Shown: positions 35,269 through 44,396, counted from the stretch's first letter. The stretch is DNA of 64,000 nucleotides from Flavobacterium eburneipallidum (GCF_027111355.2 NZ_CP114291.2:2790001-2854000), one strand, 5' to 3'. Numbers and translations are program-made. The notes: generated by a model from the letters alone, not told the origin.

Positions 35269-35308
35269 AAAAAAATCGTTCTATACATTTTGTACAAAAC
35301 GATTTTTT
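35269..35308 (-). terminator. Rho-independent terminator of the phoH gene
   Basis: AAAAAATCGTT pairs with AACGATTTTTT around a 17-base loop, 24 bp after the phoH stop, with a T-run on the minus strand. Confidence 0.8.
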
Positions 35309-35331
35309 AAACATTCTAAATTGTTGACTTT

Positions 35332-36282
35332 CTAATCGTGATTTTCAATCATTTTATAAGCATCAATCACTTTTTTAACCAATCGGTGACGTACAATATC
35401 TTTATCATCCAAATAAATAATTCCAATTCCATCAATATCTTTTAAAACCAATAAGGCTTCTTTCAATCCTGATATGGTCCTGCGAGGTAAATCGACCTGA
35501 CCTGGATCGCCTGTAATCATGAATTTGGCATTTTTCCCCATACGGGTCAGGAACATTTTCATTTGGGAATGCGTTGTGTTTTGCGCCTCGTCTAAAATCA
35601 CAAAAGCATTATCTAAAGTTCGTCCGCGCATAAATGCTAGAGGTGCAATTTGTATGATACCTTTTAAAATATAATCTTCCAATTTTTCATTAGGTAACAT
35701 ATCTCGCAACGCATCGTACAATGGTTGCATGTAGGGATCTAATTTTTCCTTCATATCACCGGGAAGGAAACCAAGGTTCTCCCCTGCCTCTACGGCTGGA
35801 CGAGTCAGAATAATTCGTTTGACTTGCTTTTCTTTTAAGGCTTTGACCGCCATGGCAACTCCTGTGTAAGTTTTTCCCGTTCCTGCTGGACCAACGGCAA
35901 AAACCATATCGTTTTTGTTCATGGTATCAACCAGCAATTGTTGGTTAGGCGTCATCGCTTTGATGATTTTTCCGCCCACACCATGAACTAATATTTTGTC
36001 TTTGTCAAAAGCTTTTCTGTCTTCTTGAATATCTCCTTGAATTACCCGCTCGATCACATTATCATCAATGTTGTTGTAACGAGTAAAATGAAGCATCAAT
36101 CGGTTAAAGCGGTTCTCGAATTCATCTAAAACTTCTTTTTCACCAAAGGCCTTCAGGGTGGTTCCTCGAGCAACAATTTTTAATTTGGGATAGTATTTTT
36201 TAATAGTTTCAAGATGAGTGTCTTGAGCGCCCCAAAAATCTGTTGGAGCGATGTCTATGAGCTCGATGATTCTTTCGTTCAA
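35332..36282 (-). CDS. PhoH family ATPase
   Basis: The 316-residue protein is a typical PhoH/YbeZ-like P-loop ATPase. It has Walker A VGPAGTGKT near residue 131, the conserved ILTRPAVEAGENLGFLPGD at 158-176, Walker B NAFVILDEAQNTT near 226, and a TGDPGQVDLP motif near 258. An N-terminal single-strand nucleic-acid-binding-like domain precedes the ATPase. Members are linked to RNA and ribosome maturation together with the endoribonuclease YbeY, which is not encoded here. It is divergent from the SAM hydrolase gene, and 106 bp between them hold both promoters. Confidence 0.92.
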   Translation of the reverse strand: MNERIIELIDIAPTDFWGAQDTHLETIKKYYPKLKIVARGTTLKAFGEKEVLDEFENRFNRLMLHFTRYNNIDDNVIERVIQGDIQEDRKAFDKDKILVHGVGGKIIKAMTPNQQLLVDTMNKNDMVFAVGPAGTGKTYTGVAMAVKALKEKQVKRIILTRPAVEAGENLGFLPGDMKEKLDPYMQPLYDALRDMLPNEKLEDYILKGIIQIAPLAFMRGRTLDNAFVILDEAQNTTHSQMKMFLTRMGKNAKFMITGDPGQVDLPRRTISGLKEALLVLKDIDGIGIIYLDDKDIVRHRLVKKVIDAYKMIENHD

Positions 36283-36322
36283 GATGGAGATAGTTTTAAT
36301 TAATAAATAAGCTTATTATTAT

Positions 36323-36330
36323 TAGCTTTG
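36323..36330 (+). promoter_or_regulatory. TAnnTTTG promoter element of the SAM hydrolase gene
   Basis: TAGCTTTG lies 58 bp before the ATG at 36389, in the divergent spacer with phoH. Confidence 0.5.
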
Positions 36331-36388
36331 CGTTTCTCAAATTTAATGAGTTTTAGCTTTAGTTTTCTTTTTATTTATAAACAATTTT

Positions 36389-37216
36389 ATGTCAATAATT
36401 ACGCTAACCACCGATTACGGCTTGAAAGACCACTTTGTTGGTGCTCTAAAAGGGAAGCTATTATCTGAATATTCCGAGGCAACTATTATTGATATTTCGC
36501 ACTATATTGACCCATTCAACACAGTAGAAGCGAGTTACATTATTGGAGCTGCTTATTCCAGTTTTCCAAAAGGGACGGTGCATCTTATTGGCGTGGATTT
36601 AGAATTGAATAAAGAAAACCAACATATCGTCATGCAATGGAACGATCATTATTTTATTGCTGCCGATAACGGTATTTTGAGTATGCTGACCCAAAAATTT
36701 GTTCCTCAAAAAATAGTCTCGATTAACATACACGATCGATTGCCAAGTGATGCTACCGATTTGGATGTTTTTGTAAAAGTGGCTTGCCATATTGCCAAAG
36801 GCGGTTTGCTCAACGTTATCGGCAAAGAAATACAATCTATCAAACAAGTAACCGATTTGCAAGCTGTTCCTGCCAATGATGGAAACTCGATAAAAGGATA
36901 CGTGATTTACATTGATCATTTTGGGAATGTAGTGACCAATATTTCTAAAAAACAATTTCTGGAAGTGGCCAAAGGCAGACCTTATGAAATTGTATTACGA
37001 ACCAAAAACATCAAAACCATTTTACCCAATTATTCTTCAATTGCTACTTCGGAAACGCTACCCATCAAAAATTATGAAGGCGAGAAATTAGCGGTTTTCA
37101 ACGAAGCTGGTTTTCTGGAAATTGCCATTTTCAAAAGCAATCCAACCAAAGTAGGTTCAGCTAATAGTTTGTTAGGGTTGAATTATAGGGATAACATAAC
37201 AATTAAATTTGTCTGA
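36389..37216 (+). CDS. S-adenosyl-L-methionine hydrolase (SAM hydroxide adenosyltransferase, DUF62 type)
   Basis: The 275-residue protein starts with ITLTTDYGLKDHFVGALKG, the adenosine-binding start of the DUF62 family. It continues with IDISHYIDPFNTVEASYII and AADNGILS near residue 92, and has a C-terminal domain with YVIYIDHFGNVVTNIS near 172. Family members split SAM to adenosine and methionine using water. Chlorinases and fluorinases are rare relatives and carry halide-site changes, so hydrolase is the safer name. The cellular reason for SAM hydrolysis is not settled. No operon partner is apparent; the next gene starts 61 bp downstream. Confidence 0.9.
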   Translation: MSIITLTTDYGLKDHFVGALKGKLLSEYSEATIIDISHYIDPFNTVEASYIIGAAYSSFPKGTVHLIGVDLELNKENQHIVMQWNDHYFIAADNGILSMLTQKFVPQKIVSINIHDRLPSDATDLDVFVKVACHIAKGGLLNVIGKEIQSIKQVTDLQAVPANDGNSIKGYVIYIDHFGNVVTNISKKQFLEVAKGRPYEIVLRTKNIKTILPNYSSIATSETLPIKNYEGEKLAVFNEAGFLEIAIFKSNPTKVGSANSLLGLNYRDNITIKFV

Positions 37217-37277
37217 TTTTTTTAATTTTAGATTGAAGATTAACAATTTTTGATTTCAGATGTAAAGCAACTTAATT

Positions 37278-37754
37278 ATGAAAACAATTATAAAAATAAG
37301 TTTTAAAAATTTAAAACAGAATTATCTTGAAGTACAACAATATCTTGAAGAAAAATCTGGAGAAAAAAAAATATCAAATAAATCAAAAATTGCAAACGAT
37401 TTAGGTTTTTTGGGTGATGATAATTGTTACCTGCTAGAAGATTTTATTACAAAATACGGCGTAGATTTTTCTAATTTTAATTATGACGAGTATTTTGAAA
37501 GTGAAGGCGAATTATTTGGTTCTAGTGCAGTATTGCTCAAAATTTTAATATTGCCTCTTTTCATTATTAAATTTGTTCTATTTCTATTGATTAAACCTTT
37601 TTCTAAAGAACATTCAAGTAAAATTAATAATTTCAATTTCTTTTTAAAAAAATTCCAATCAGACAGAATCGATTTAACAATGGGAGATTTAATTACATCC
37701 AAAATTCAAGGAAAATTCTATTTAAGAGAAAATGTTACATTTGATTTTAGCTAA
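37278..37754 (+). CDS. DUF1493-like protein with membrane segment
   Basis: The 158-residue protein shows the DUF1493 pattern: an acidic N-terminal part with ANDLGFLGDDNCYLLEDFITKYGVDFSNFNYDEYF (residues about 38-72 in that order), and a C-terminal LTMGDLITSKIQGKF. Between them lies a hydrophobic segment (ILILPLFIIKFVLFLLI near residues 90-107) that is probably membrane-spanning. DUF1493 proteins resemble acyl-carrier-like four-helix folds, but here no serine attachment site is evident. The function is unknown. It precedes gldF on the same strand by 81 bp, though a link to gliding is not supported. Confidence 0.7.
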   Translation: MKTIIKISFKNLKQNYLEVQQYLEEKSGEKKISNKSKIANDLGFLGDDNCYLLEDFITKYGVDFSNFNYDEYFESEGELFGSSAVLLKILILPLFIIKFVLFLLIKPFSKEHSSKINNFNFFLKKFQSDRIDLTMGDLITSKIQGKFYLRENVTFDFS

Positions 37755-37802
37755 TCACAAAATCTGAAACCAAACATTTAAAACAATAACACCGATAAAT
37801 GA

Positions 37803-37834
37803 GGATAAGATTGCTTCGTTCCTCGCAATGACGA
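37803..37834. repeat. Fragment of intergenic repeat before gldF
   Basis: The stretch GATTGCTTCGTTCCTCGCAA followed by TGACG resembles a common intergenic repeat of Flavobacteriia, with imperfect dyad ATTGC...GCAAT. It ends directly at the gldF start codon region. Identification is from recall of the motif and is tentative. Confidence 0.4.
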
Positions 37835-37835
37835 T

Positions 37836-38561
37836 ATGAAATCAATAGTAATAAGAGAAATAAAATCCTTTTTTGGTTCGCCAATTGGCTATTTGGTGAT
37901 TGCCGTTTTCCTGATTGGGAATGGCTTATTCCTTTGGGTTTTCGAAGGAGAATACAATATTTTGAACAGCGGTTTTGCTGATTTGAGTCCGTTTTTTAGT
38001 TTGGCTCCGTGGATTCTCATTTTCCTGATTCCAGCCGTTACGATGCGCAGCTTTTCGGATGAGAAAAAACAAGGAACATTAGAATTGTTGTTGACTAAAC
38101 CTTTGAGCATTTGGCAAATTGCTTCCGGAAAATTTCTAGGTTCGGTTTTGCTGATTGTTATGGCGATTGTTCCCACTTTAATCTACGTTTGGGTCATTTC
38201 AGATCTTGGAATTCCAGTAGGCAATATCGATATGGGAAGCACGATGGGTTCTTATTTTGGATTATTGTTCCTGATTGCAGCCTATTCTGCTATCGGAATT
38301 TTCACTTCTACCCTTTCCGAAAATCAAATTGTAGCTTTTATCGTTTCCGTGTTTTTATGCTTCTTTTTTTACTTCGGTTTCGAGAGTTTGGGAGCGATTG
38401 TACCGAGTTTTCAAGGTCTAATTTCCGCTTTCGGAATGCAAGATCATTTCAGAAGTATGGGGCGTGGTGTGATTGATACTCGTGATGTAGTTTATTTTGC
38501 GAGCATCACTATTTTGTTTCTTTCATTTACAGTTTATAACCTAAAATCTATTAAATCGTAA
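37836..38561 (+). CDS. gldF: Gliding motility ABC transporter permease GldF
   Basis: The 241-residue integral membrane protein has about six hydrophobic helices. It starts MKSIVIREIKSFFGSPIGYLV, the usual GldF/ABC-2 permease opening, and carries the PAVTMRSFSDEKKQGTLELLLTKPL motif near residue 70. In Flavobacterium, GldA (ATPase), GldF and GldG form an ABC transporter needed for gliding. The stop codon overlaps the ATG of gldG (TAATG), showing coupled translation. The gldA partner is not in the window. Confidence 0.95.
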   Translation: MKSIVIREIKSFFGSPIGYLVIAVFLIGNGLFLWVFEGEYNILNSGFADLSPFFSLAPWILIFLIPAVTMRSFSDEKKQGTLELLLTKPLSIWQIASGKFLGSVLLIVMAIVPTLIYVWVISDLGIPVGNIDMGSTMGSYFGLLFLIAAYSAIGIFTSTLSENQIVAFIVSVFLCFFFYFGFESLGAIVPSFQGLISAFGMQDHFRSMGRGVIDTRDVVYFASITILFLSFTVYNLKSIKS

Positions 38562-40246
38562 TGACGACTTCCAAGAAAAAAAACATCCAATATTTACTGA
38601 TTCTCATTGGGATTTTATTGGTTATAAATATCGTAAGCGGTTATTTTTTCCACCGTTTTGATTTAACCAAAGACAAAAGATACACGCTTTCGACCACTTC
38701 TTTGAATATTGTCAAACAAGTTGAAAATCCGTTGTATTTAAAAATCTATTTACAAGGCGATTTACCACCTGAATTCAAGCGTTTGCAAAGCGAAACCCGA
38801 GATTTATTAGAAGAATTTCAGGCTTATAACAAGAATATTATTTTCGAATTCATTGATCCTTTGGAAAACGAAGACGAAAGTATGGATAACATCAAAAATC
38901 TGTACCAAAAAGGACTTACGCCAATCAACATCACCGTTGACGACAAAGGAAAACAATCGCAGGAGATGGTTTTCCCGTGGGCGATTGCGATTTACAACAA
39001 CAAAGAAGTGAATATTCCGCTGTTGAAAAACATTATGGGAGCTTCGACTACCGAAAAAGTGATTGCTTCGGTGCAACATTTGGAATATTCGATTGCCGAT
39101 GCCATCAACAAAATCACGAAAGCCAAACAGAAAAAAGTCGCTATAATAAAAGGAAATGGAGAACTTTATGATGTGCAAATGGCTAAATTTCTGATACAAG
39201 TTAGAGAAAGCTATTACATTGGCCCATTCACTTTAGATTCGGTTGCCAAAAATCCAAAGGGTAGTTTAGAAGCTTTGCAAAAATACGATTTGGCGATTAT
39301 TGCCAAACCAACCGAAACTTTCTCTGATGCCGAAAAACAAGTCTTGGATCAATTCATTATTAATGGTGGAAAAACCTTGTGGCTAGTGGATCAAGTGAAT
39401 ATGGAAATGGATAGTTTATACAACGTTTCTGGTTCGACTTTGGCATTTCCAAGAGACTTGAATTTGAATGATATGTTCTTCAAATACGGTTTCCGAATTA
39501 ACCCTGATTTGGTCAAAGACGAAACTGGAAGCCCCATAAAACTAGCTACTGGCGAACAAGGAAGTGCTACCCAATATCAGGAATTCAATTGGAAATTTGC
39601 TCCACAAGTGTATCCCATTAACGACCATCCCATCGTAAAAAACTTGGGAGGCATCAAATTCGATTTTGCCAATTCGATTGATACTTTGAAAAACGGAATT
39701 AAGAAAACCGTTTTACTACAATCGTCTCAATATTCGAAGCGAATTGGTTCTCCAGTCGAAATCAATTTGAATATTGTGGAAGAAGAAACTTCGCCGAATC
39801 ATTATCTGAACACGGGAAATATCCCACTTTCGGTTTTGCTGGAAGGCTCCTTTCATTCGGCTTTTGAAAATCGTGTTTTGCCTTTTGACCAAAAAGCATT
39901 TCAAACTATTGGAAAACCAAACAAAATGATTGTCGTTTCGGATGGTGATTTGGTTCGAAACCAATTGGATAAAAACTTTCAACCCGTAGAATTAGGATAC
40001 GATCAACGCACAGGAAATTTGTATGACAACAAGGATTTCTTGATGAATTGTGTCAATTATTTATTAGATGACAGTGGACTTATTAACATTCGAAGTAAGG
40101 ATTTGGATTTGCCTTTGTTGGATAAAGACAAAGTTTATGAAAGTTATACCACGACTCAAATCCTAACTATCGGGCTTCCAATATTGGTTTTAGTGCTTTT
40201 TGGATTGGTTTTTACTTTCCTTCGAAAGAAAAAATACAGCAACTAA
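38561..40246 (+). CDS. gldG: Gliding motility-associated ABC transporter substrate-binding protein GldG
   Basis: The 561-residue protein has an N-terminal membrane anchor (IQYLLILIGILLVINIVSGYFF) and a C-terminal helix (ILTIGLPILVLVLFGLVFTFLRK). Between them is a large periplasmic domain of the GldG/DUF4350-type family, with FDLTKDKRYTLS near residue 32, IIFEFIDPLENED near 95 and KKVAIIKGNGELYD near 193. It works with GldF. The start overlaps the gldF stop by one base. Confidence 0.95.
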   Translation: MTTSKKKNIQYLLILIGILLVINIVSGYFFHRFDLTKDKRYTLSTTSLNIVKQVENPLYLKIYLQGDLPPEFKRLQSETRDLLEEFQAYNKNIIFEFIDPLENEDESMDNIKNLYQKGLTPINITVDDKGKQSQEMVFPWAIAIYNNKEVNIPLLKNIMGASTTEKVIASVQHLEYSIADAINKITKAKQKKVAIIKGNGELYDVQMAKFLIQVRESYYIGPFTLDSVAKNPKGSLEALQKYDLAIIAKPTETFSDAEKQVLDQFIINGGKTLWLVDQVNMEMDSLYNVSGSTLAFPRDLNLNDMFFKYGFRINPDLVKDETGSPIKLATGEQGSATQYQEFNWKFAPQVYPINDHPIVKNLGGIKFDFANSIDTLKNGIKKTVLLQSSQYSKRIGSPVEINLNIVEEETSPNHYLNTGNIPLSVLLEGSFHSAFENRVLPFDQKAFQTIGKPNKMIVVSDGDLVRNQLDKNFQPVELGYDQRTGNLYDNKDFLMNCVNYLLDDSGLINIRSKDLDLPLLDKDKVYESYTTTQILTIGLPILVLVLFGLVFTFLRKKKYSN

Positions 40247-40284
40247 TGTTAATAAAAAATTTAAAAAGCTAAAATAGTTTACGA

Positions 40285-40292
40285 TATATTTG
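40285..40292 (+). promoter_or_regulatory. dnaN: TAnnTTTG promoter element of dnaN
   Basis: TATATTTG lies about 50 bp before the dnaN ATG, in the 94-bp spacer after gldG. Confidence 0.5.
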
Positions 40293-40340
40293 TAGCTAGT
40301 ATAAATTATAATTTATACCTCAAAAAATAAAATACATCAA

Positions 40341-41459
40341 ATGAAATTTATAGTATCCAGTTCGTACTTATTAAAACAATTGCAGGTTTTAGGAAGCGTT
40401 ATCAACAGTAGTAATACGTTACCTATTTTAGATAATTTCCTTTTTGAATTAGACAATAATGCCTTGACGGTTTCGGCTTCTGATTTAGAAACTACCATGT
40501 CTGCTACTTTAGATATTGATTCTACTAGCAAAGGAAGTGTTGCTGTTCCTGCTAAATTGCTTTTGGAAATCCTTAAAACTTTTCCAGAACAACCATTAAC
40601 TTTTACTGTTGAAGAAAATAGCACAATAGAAATTAGTTCCAATTCAGGAAAATATGCTTTGGCGTATGCTCCAGGAGAAGAATTTCCAAAATCTGTTAAC
40701 TTGGACGAACCATCGGTAACTTTAGTTCCTGCTGATGTGTTGGCAACTGCTATTAGCAAAACTATTTTTGCTGCTGGAAACGATGATTTACGTCCGGTAA
40801 TGTCTGGTGTTTTCTTTCAGTTTTCTCCACAAGGTTTGATTTTCGTAGCCACGGATGCACACAAATTAGTAAAATATGCCAGAACTGATGTTACAGCTTC
40901 TCAAGTAGCTGATTTTATTATGCCAAAGAAACCTTTAAATATTTTAAAAAGTATTTTAGGTGCTTCGGATGCTGAAGTAAAAATTGAATACAACGATTCG
41001 AACGCTACTTTTTCTTTCGACAATTATGTTTTAATGTGTCGTTTGATTGATGGAAAATATCCAAATTACGAAGCGGTTATCCCAAAAGAAAATCCAAACA
41101 AATTGATGATTGATCGTTCTCAATTCTTGAGTTCTGTGCGTCGTGTTGCGATTTTCTCAAACAAAACTACCCACCAAATTCGTTTGAAAATTGCAGGTGC
41201 CGAATTGAATATTTCTGCCGAAGATATTGACTACTCAAACAAAGCAGAAGAAAGATTGACTTGTGATTATCAAGGTGATGATATGCAAATTGGGTACAAT
41301 TCTCGTTTCTTGACTGAAATGTTGACCAACTTACAATCAGACATGATTATGCTTGAAATGTCATTGCCAAACAGAGCCGGAATCCTAACTCCTGTTGACG
41401 GATTAGAAGACGGAGAAACAGTGACCATGCTGGTAATGCCTGTAATGCTTAACAATTAG
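40341..41459 (+). CDS. dnaN: DNA polymerase III sliding clamp, beta subunit
   Basis: The 372-residue protein is the DnaN clamp. It starts MKFIVSSSYLLKQLQVLGSV and shows the three repeated clamp domains, including LPILDNFLFEL near residue 29, RPVMSGVFFQFSPQGLIFVATDAHKL near 152, LIDGKYPNYEAVIP near 236, and the C-terminal end GETVTMLVMPVML. It encircles DNA and tethers the replicative polymerase. It is not next to dnaA or recF here. A terminator follows. Confidence 0.97.
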   Translation: MKFIVSSSYLLKQLQVLGSVINSSNTLPILDNFLFELDNNALTVSASDLETTMSATLDIDSTSKGSVAVPAKLLLEILKTFPEQPLTFTVEENSTIEISSNSGKYALAYAPGEEFPKSVNLDEPSVTLVPADVLATAISKTIFAAGNDDLRPVMSGVFFQFSPQGLIFVATDAHKLVKYARTDVTASQVADFIMPKKPLNILKSILGASDAEVKIEYNDSNATFSFDNYVLMCRLIDGKYPNYEAVIPKENPNKLMIDRSQFLSSVRRVAIFSNKTTHQIRLKIAGAELNISAEDIDYSNKAEERLTCDYQGDDMQIGYNSRFLTEMLTNLQSDMIMLEMSLPNRAGILTPVDGLEDGETVTMLVMPVMLNN

Positions 41460-41537
41460 TATTCAGATTGCACTAGCAGTTTACAGTATTAAAATTTAAA
41501 ATACGTTAACTAACCAAAACCATTTTTTATATTAGAG

Positions 41538-41570
41538 AACCGTAATTTCATTGAAATTGCGGTTTTTTGT
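41538..41570 (+). terminator. dnaN: Rho-independent terminator of dnaN
   Basis: AACCGTAATTTCA pairs with TGAAATTGCGGTT (one T-G pair), and a T-run follows on the plus strand, 78 bp after the dnaN stop. Confidence 0.85.
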
Positions 41571-41574
41571 TTTT

Positions 41575-41639
41575 AATGCGAATCAAGGATTCAAATGTGC
41601 TGTTAGGCACAAAAAAAATCCTAATCCTTGATTCGCATT
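41575..41639. repeat. Palindromic repeat with 17-bp arms
   Basis: AATGCGAATCAAGGATT (41575-41591) and AATCCTTGATTCGCATT (41623-41639) are perfect reverse complements. An inner small hairpin GTGC-GCAC lies in the 31-bp core. The element sits just after the dnaN terminator and could be a mini palindromic element. Confidence 0.7.
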
Positions 41640-41705
41640 TTTAGTGTACCTCAACAACTTTCTTATTCTTTTCTTAAAGAAAATAAACTTTTGAAATCAT
41701 TTAAG

Positions 41706-41713
41706 TAATTTTG
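41706..41713 (+). promoter_or_regulatory. TAnnTTTG promoter element of the DsbA-family gene, leaderless layout
   Basis: TAATTTTG ends only 4 bp before the ATG at 41718, so the transcript would start at or next to the start codon. Confidence 0.55.
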
Positions 41714-41717
41714 ACTT

Positions 41718-42347
41718 ATGAAAATAGAAATTTGGTCGGACATCATGTGTCCCTTTTGCTACATCGGAAAAAGACATTTGGAAACTGCTTTGGCTGAATT
41801 CCCGAATGAAGAATTTGAAATTGTGTGGAAAAGTTTTCAACTCGATCCTACCATCACACCAGAACCTAATCAAGATGTTTACTCCTATTTAGCCGAGCGC
41901 AAAGGAATTTCATTGGAACAATCTAAAGCAATGCACGAAGGCGTTGTAGAACGAGCCAAAAGCGTGGGTTTGGACTATCATTTCGATAAAGCTATTGTTT
42001 CCAATTCGTTGGCAGCACATCGTATTTTGCATTTGGCTAAAACCAAAAAATTGGGTAGCGAAATGGAAGAAGTTTTCTTCAAAGCTTATTTTACAGAAGG
42101 TCGAGATTTGAATGATGCTACTACTTTAATCGAACTAGGAACAGAAGCAGGTTTGAATCATGAAGAAGTCAAAGAAGTGGTAAACAATGAAAAATTATTC
42201 TTAAAAGACGTTCAAAAAGATATTACCGAAGCCCAGCAAATTGGTATCCGAGGTGTTCCCTTTTTTGTATTTGATAGAAAAAAAGCACTTTCTGGAGCAC
42301 AACCTATTGAAGCTTTTGTGCAAACTATTAAGGAAGTTCAGCAGTAA
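41718..42347 (+). CDS. DsbA family oxidoreductase, FrnE-like
   Basis: The 209-residue protein has a thioredoxin-fold start (MKIEIWSDIMCPFCYIGKRH) with a CPFC redox pair near residue 11 and the DsbA-like helical insert. The cis-proline motif is IRGVPFFVFD near residue 175. There is no signal peptide, so it is cytoplasmic like FrnE proteins and 2-hydroxychromene-2-carboxylate isomerase relatives. The CxxC favours a disulfide oxidoreductase over an isomerase. It stands alone with its own promoter. Confidence 0.9.
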   Translation: MKIEIWSDIMCPFCYIGKRHLETALAEFPNEEFEIVWKSFQLDPTITPEPNQDVYSYLAERKGISLEQSKAMHEGVVERAKSVGLDYHFDKAIVSNSLAAHRILHLAKTKKLGSEMEEVFFKAYFTEGRDLNDATTLIELGTEAGLNHEEVKEVVNNEKLFLKDVQKDITEAQQIGIRGVPFFVFDRKKALSGAQPIEAFVQTIKEVQQ

Positions 42348-42434
42348 TTTTAGATTTTAAAGAATTGTTGTCTGATTAAATTTTATAAATACCAAACAGA
42401 TCGCTCCGATGGAGCTTTATTAAACAAAATACTA

Positions 42435-42503
42435 TTTTCTACAAACAGTTAGCTCCTAACGGAGCTATTTCTAGTCCCATCGGGACATACTGTTTGTAGA
42501 AAA
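42435..42503. repeat. Palindromic intergenic repeat with three stacked dyads
   Basis: TTTTCTACAAACAGT (42435-42449) and ACTGTTTGTAGAAAA (42489-42503) are perfect reverse complements. Inside are AGCTCC...GGAGCT and TCCC...GGGA dyads. Outside, GCTCCGATGGAGC near 42404-42416 and GCTCCAGCGGAGC near 42525-42537 add two more hairpins. The whole block fills the gap between two genes and looks like a dispersed element. Confidence 0.72.
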
Positions 42504-42623
42504 CAATGTGCCACCAAAAACAAGCTCCAGCGGAGCGAACTGTTCGTTTAGAGTATAAACAGTGAAGTCAAAATTTAATTTATGATTGTAGAGTATATAT
42601 TCGCACCAATCTAAATTCTAAAA

Positions 42624-44396
42624 TTAAATCACTTCCATTTTTTGCATTAAAAAAGTAGCACTTTTGTTTTTGCAAATTCCGTTGCGGAGTTTATAATCAA
42701 AATACAAATCGTCGTTTTTAATTTCGACTTCAAAGCATTGATTGGTCAAAATTTCGGGATAATTGTTGGTGGTCAAACAAACTTCAATATCGTGAGTGGC
42801 AATGGCTCCAATGGCTTTTTTGGCAATTACTTTTTTGATTACTTCAATGGTTCCGTGGCGTTTATCATCCGAATTAGTTCCTCGCAGGATTTCATCTAAT
42901 AGCACAAAAGCAGGCTTTTCTGCTAAAGCATCCATAATTTGTTTCAAACGCTTAATTTCTGCAAAGAAATAGGATTCGCTATCCGACAATGAATCAGACA
43001 ATCGCATCGAAACTAAAACAGGTAAAGGATGCATCGTCGATTTGGAAGCGCAAACCACCGAACCAATGCCGCCTAAAACCATATTAATTCCCAAACTTCG
43101 TAGAAAAGTACTTTTCCCAGACATATTCGAACCCGTCAAAATCACAAAAGATTGCGGATAAAAATGCGTATCGTTTCCTACTCTAGTTTCAGGATTCAGC
43201 AACGGATGACTTAAATTAGAGAAACTGATTTTATAGTCGGAATTGATTTCTGGAAAAACAAAATCAGGATTATTATACGCCAAATTAGCCAAACTATTCA
43301 ACATTTCGAATTCGCCTATGACTTCTAACCAAGATTCAAGCGTTTGCTGATGCGTGTGTTTCCAATTGATTAAAGCTTTCAGGATATGTAAATTGTATAA
43401 AAAAGTGCCGTTAAACAAAACAGCTGTTACCACATTGGCAATCGAATCCATTTTAGAAAATAATTCCGATAATTCTTTTAGATAAGTACTTGCTTTTGCT
43501 TCCTTAAAATACAATTGCTTTTGAAGACTTACTAATTTAGAAGATTCAAAACTTTCGTTTTCAATTTTTTGTAACAACAAACTGTATTGATTAATGATAG
43601 TGTCTATTGAATACGTATTGGCAATTTCAGTTTGAATTTGTTTTCTAAACTTTCCGAGAATCATCAAATTGATTATGAAAACATAACCTGCATAAGACAA
43701 CAAAAAATTATAATGAGTTATAAAATACCCCAAAATTAATCCTGCCAATACAGCAGGAACGGCATAAATTAACAGCATCATGCTTTTAGAAAAAGGGATA
43801 CTTTTTCGATGATTCCAGTGTAATAATTCCTGAAATTGTTCTTTCGAATCATTCGTGATTATTCCTAATGCTAGAAAATCTTGTCGCCAATCTATTTTGG
43901 ATTTGAGTTCCTGTATCGCTTCTTGATTTTCGTGTATTTTTTCATTCGAATTCAAAGTCAACAATTGGCTGGCAAGTGTTTTTTTGCCAATGAAAGTGGC
44001 TGTTCTATTCAAATTTTGAAACAAGGAATGTTCGCCAAAAATATCTAAATCATACGCATAAGAATGCTGAAAATCATTGAATTCTACACCGTTTTCAAAA
44101 GGATTTTTTGCTCTTTTTAGAAATGAAATTTCGTTTTCATTGATTTTTAAAAGAGCGGAAGTCAACTGTTTTTGAAAAGACAATCGAGTGTGCAAGCGCA
44201 TCAAAAAAACAAAACCAACAAAAAATACAATCGCCAAAACCAAATATAAAATTTCGTTAGTTTTAATGTAATAAAACACCAAAAACAAACAGAAAAAGAT
44301 ACTCAAGAGGCGTAGCAAACTAATGCTATTGTATTTTTTATTGATTTTACGTAATGCTTCTTTATAATCGGTAACCTTATTTTTATAAAACTCCAT
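42624..44396 (-). CDS. Membrane-anchored MutS-family ATPase
   Basis: The start at 44396 (MEFYKNKV) is chosen over GTG at 44402, giving 590 residues. The C-terminal third is a MutS ATPase: Walker A TGSNMSGKST near residue 423, the YFFAEIKRL motif, Walker B AFVLLDEILRGTNSDDK near 500, and IGAIATHDIEV near 535. Unlike MutS or MutS2, there are no mismatch-recognition or Smr domains. Instead two pairs of hydrophobic helices (near 28-68 and 205-250) place it in the membrane. Such proteins are seen in Bacteroidota, and their role is unknown. A TATATTTG element (44417-44424) lies 20 bp upstream. Confidence 0.87.
   Translation of the reverse strand: MEFYKNKVTDYKEALRKINKKYNSISLLRLLSIFFCLFLVFYYIKTNEILYLVLAIVFFVGFVFLMRLHTRLSFQKQLTSALLKINENEISFLKRAKNPFENGVEFNDFQHSYAYDLDIFGEHSLFQNLNRTATFIGKKTLASQLLTLNSNEKIHENQEAIQELKSKIDWRQDFLALGIITNDSKEQFQELLHWNHRKSIPFSKSMMLLIYAVPAVLAGLILGYFITHYNFLLSYAGYVFIINLMILGKFRKQIQTEIANTYSIDTIINQYSLLLQKIENESFESSKLVSLQKQLYFKEAKASTYLKELSELFSKMDSIANVVTAVLFNGTFLYNLHILKALINWKHTHQQTLESWLEVIGEFEMLNSLANLAYNNPDFVFPEINSDYKISFSNLSHPLLNPETRVGNDTHFYPQSFVILTGSNMSGKSTFLRSLGINMVLGGIGSVVCASKSTMHPLPVLVSMRLSDSLSDSESYFFAEIKRLKQIMDALAEKPAFVLLDEILRGTNSDDKRHGTIEVIKKVIAKKAIGAIATHDIEVCLTTNNYPEILTNQCFEVEIKNDDLYFDYKLRNGICKNKSATFLMQKMEVI

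Noticed and set aside
36389..37216. Possible fluorinase or chlorinase
   Set aside because: The family includes rare halogenases, but nothing in the sequence or neighbours indicates halide use; SAM hydrolase is the common member.
42624..44396. Annotation as DNA mismatch repair MutS or MutS2
   Set aside because: Only the ATPase region matches; mismatch-binding and Smr domains are missing and membrane helices are present.
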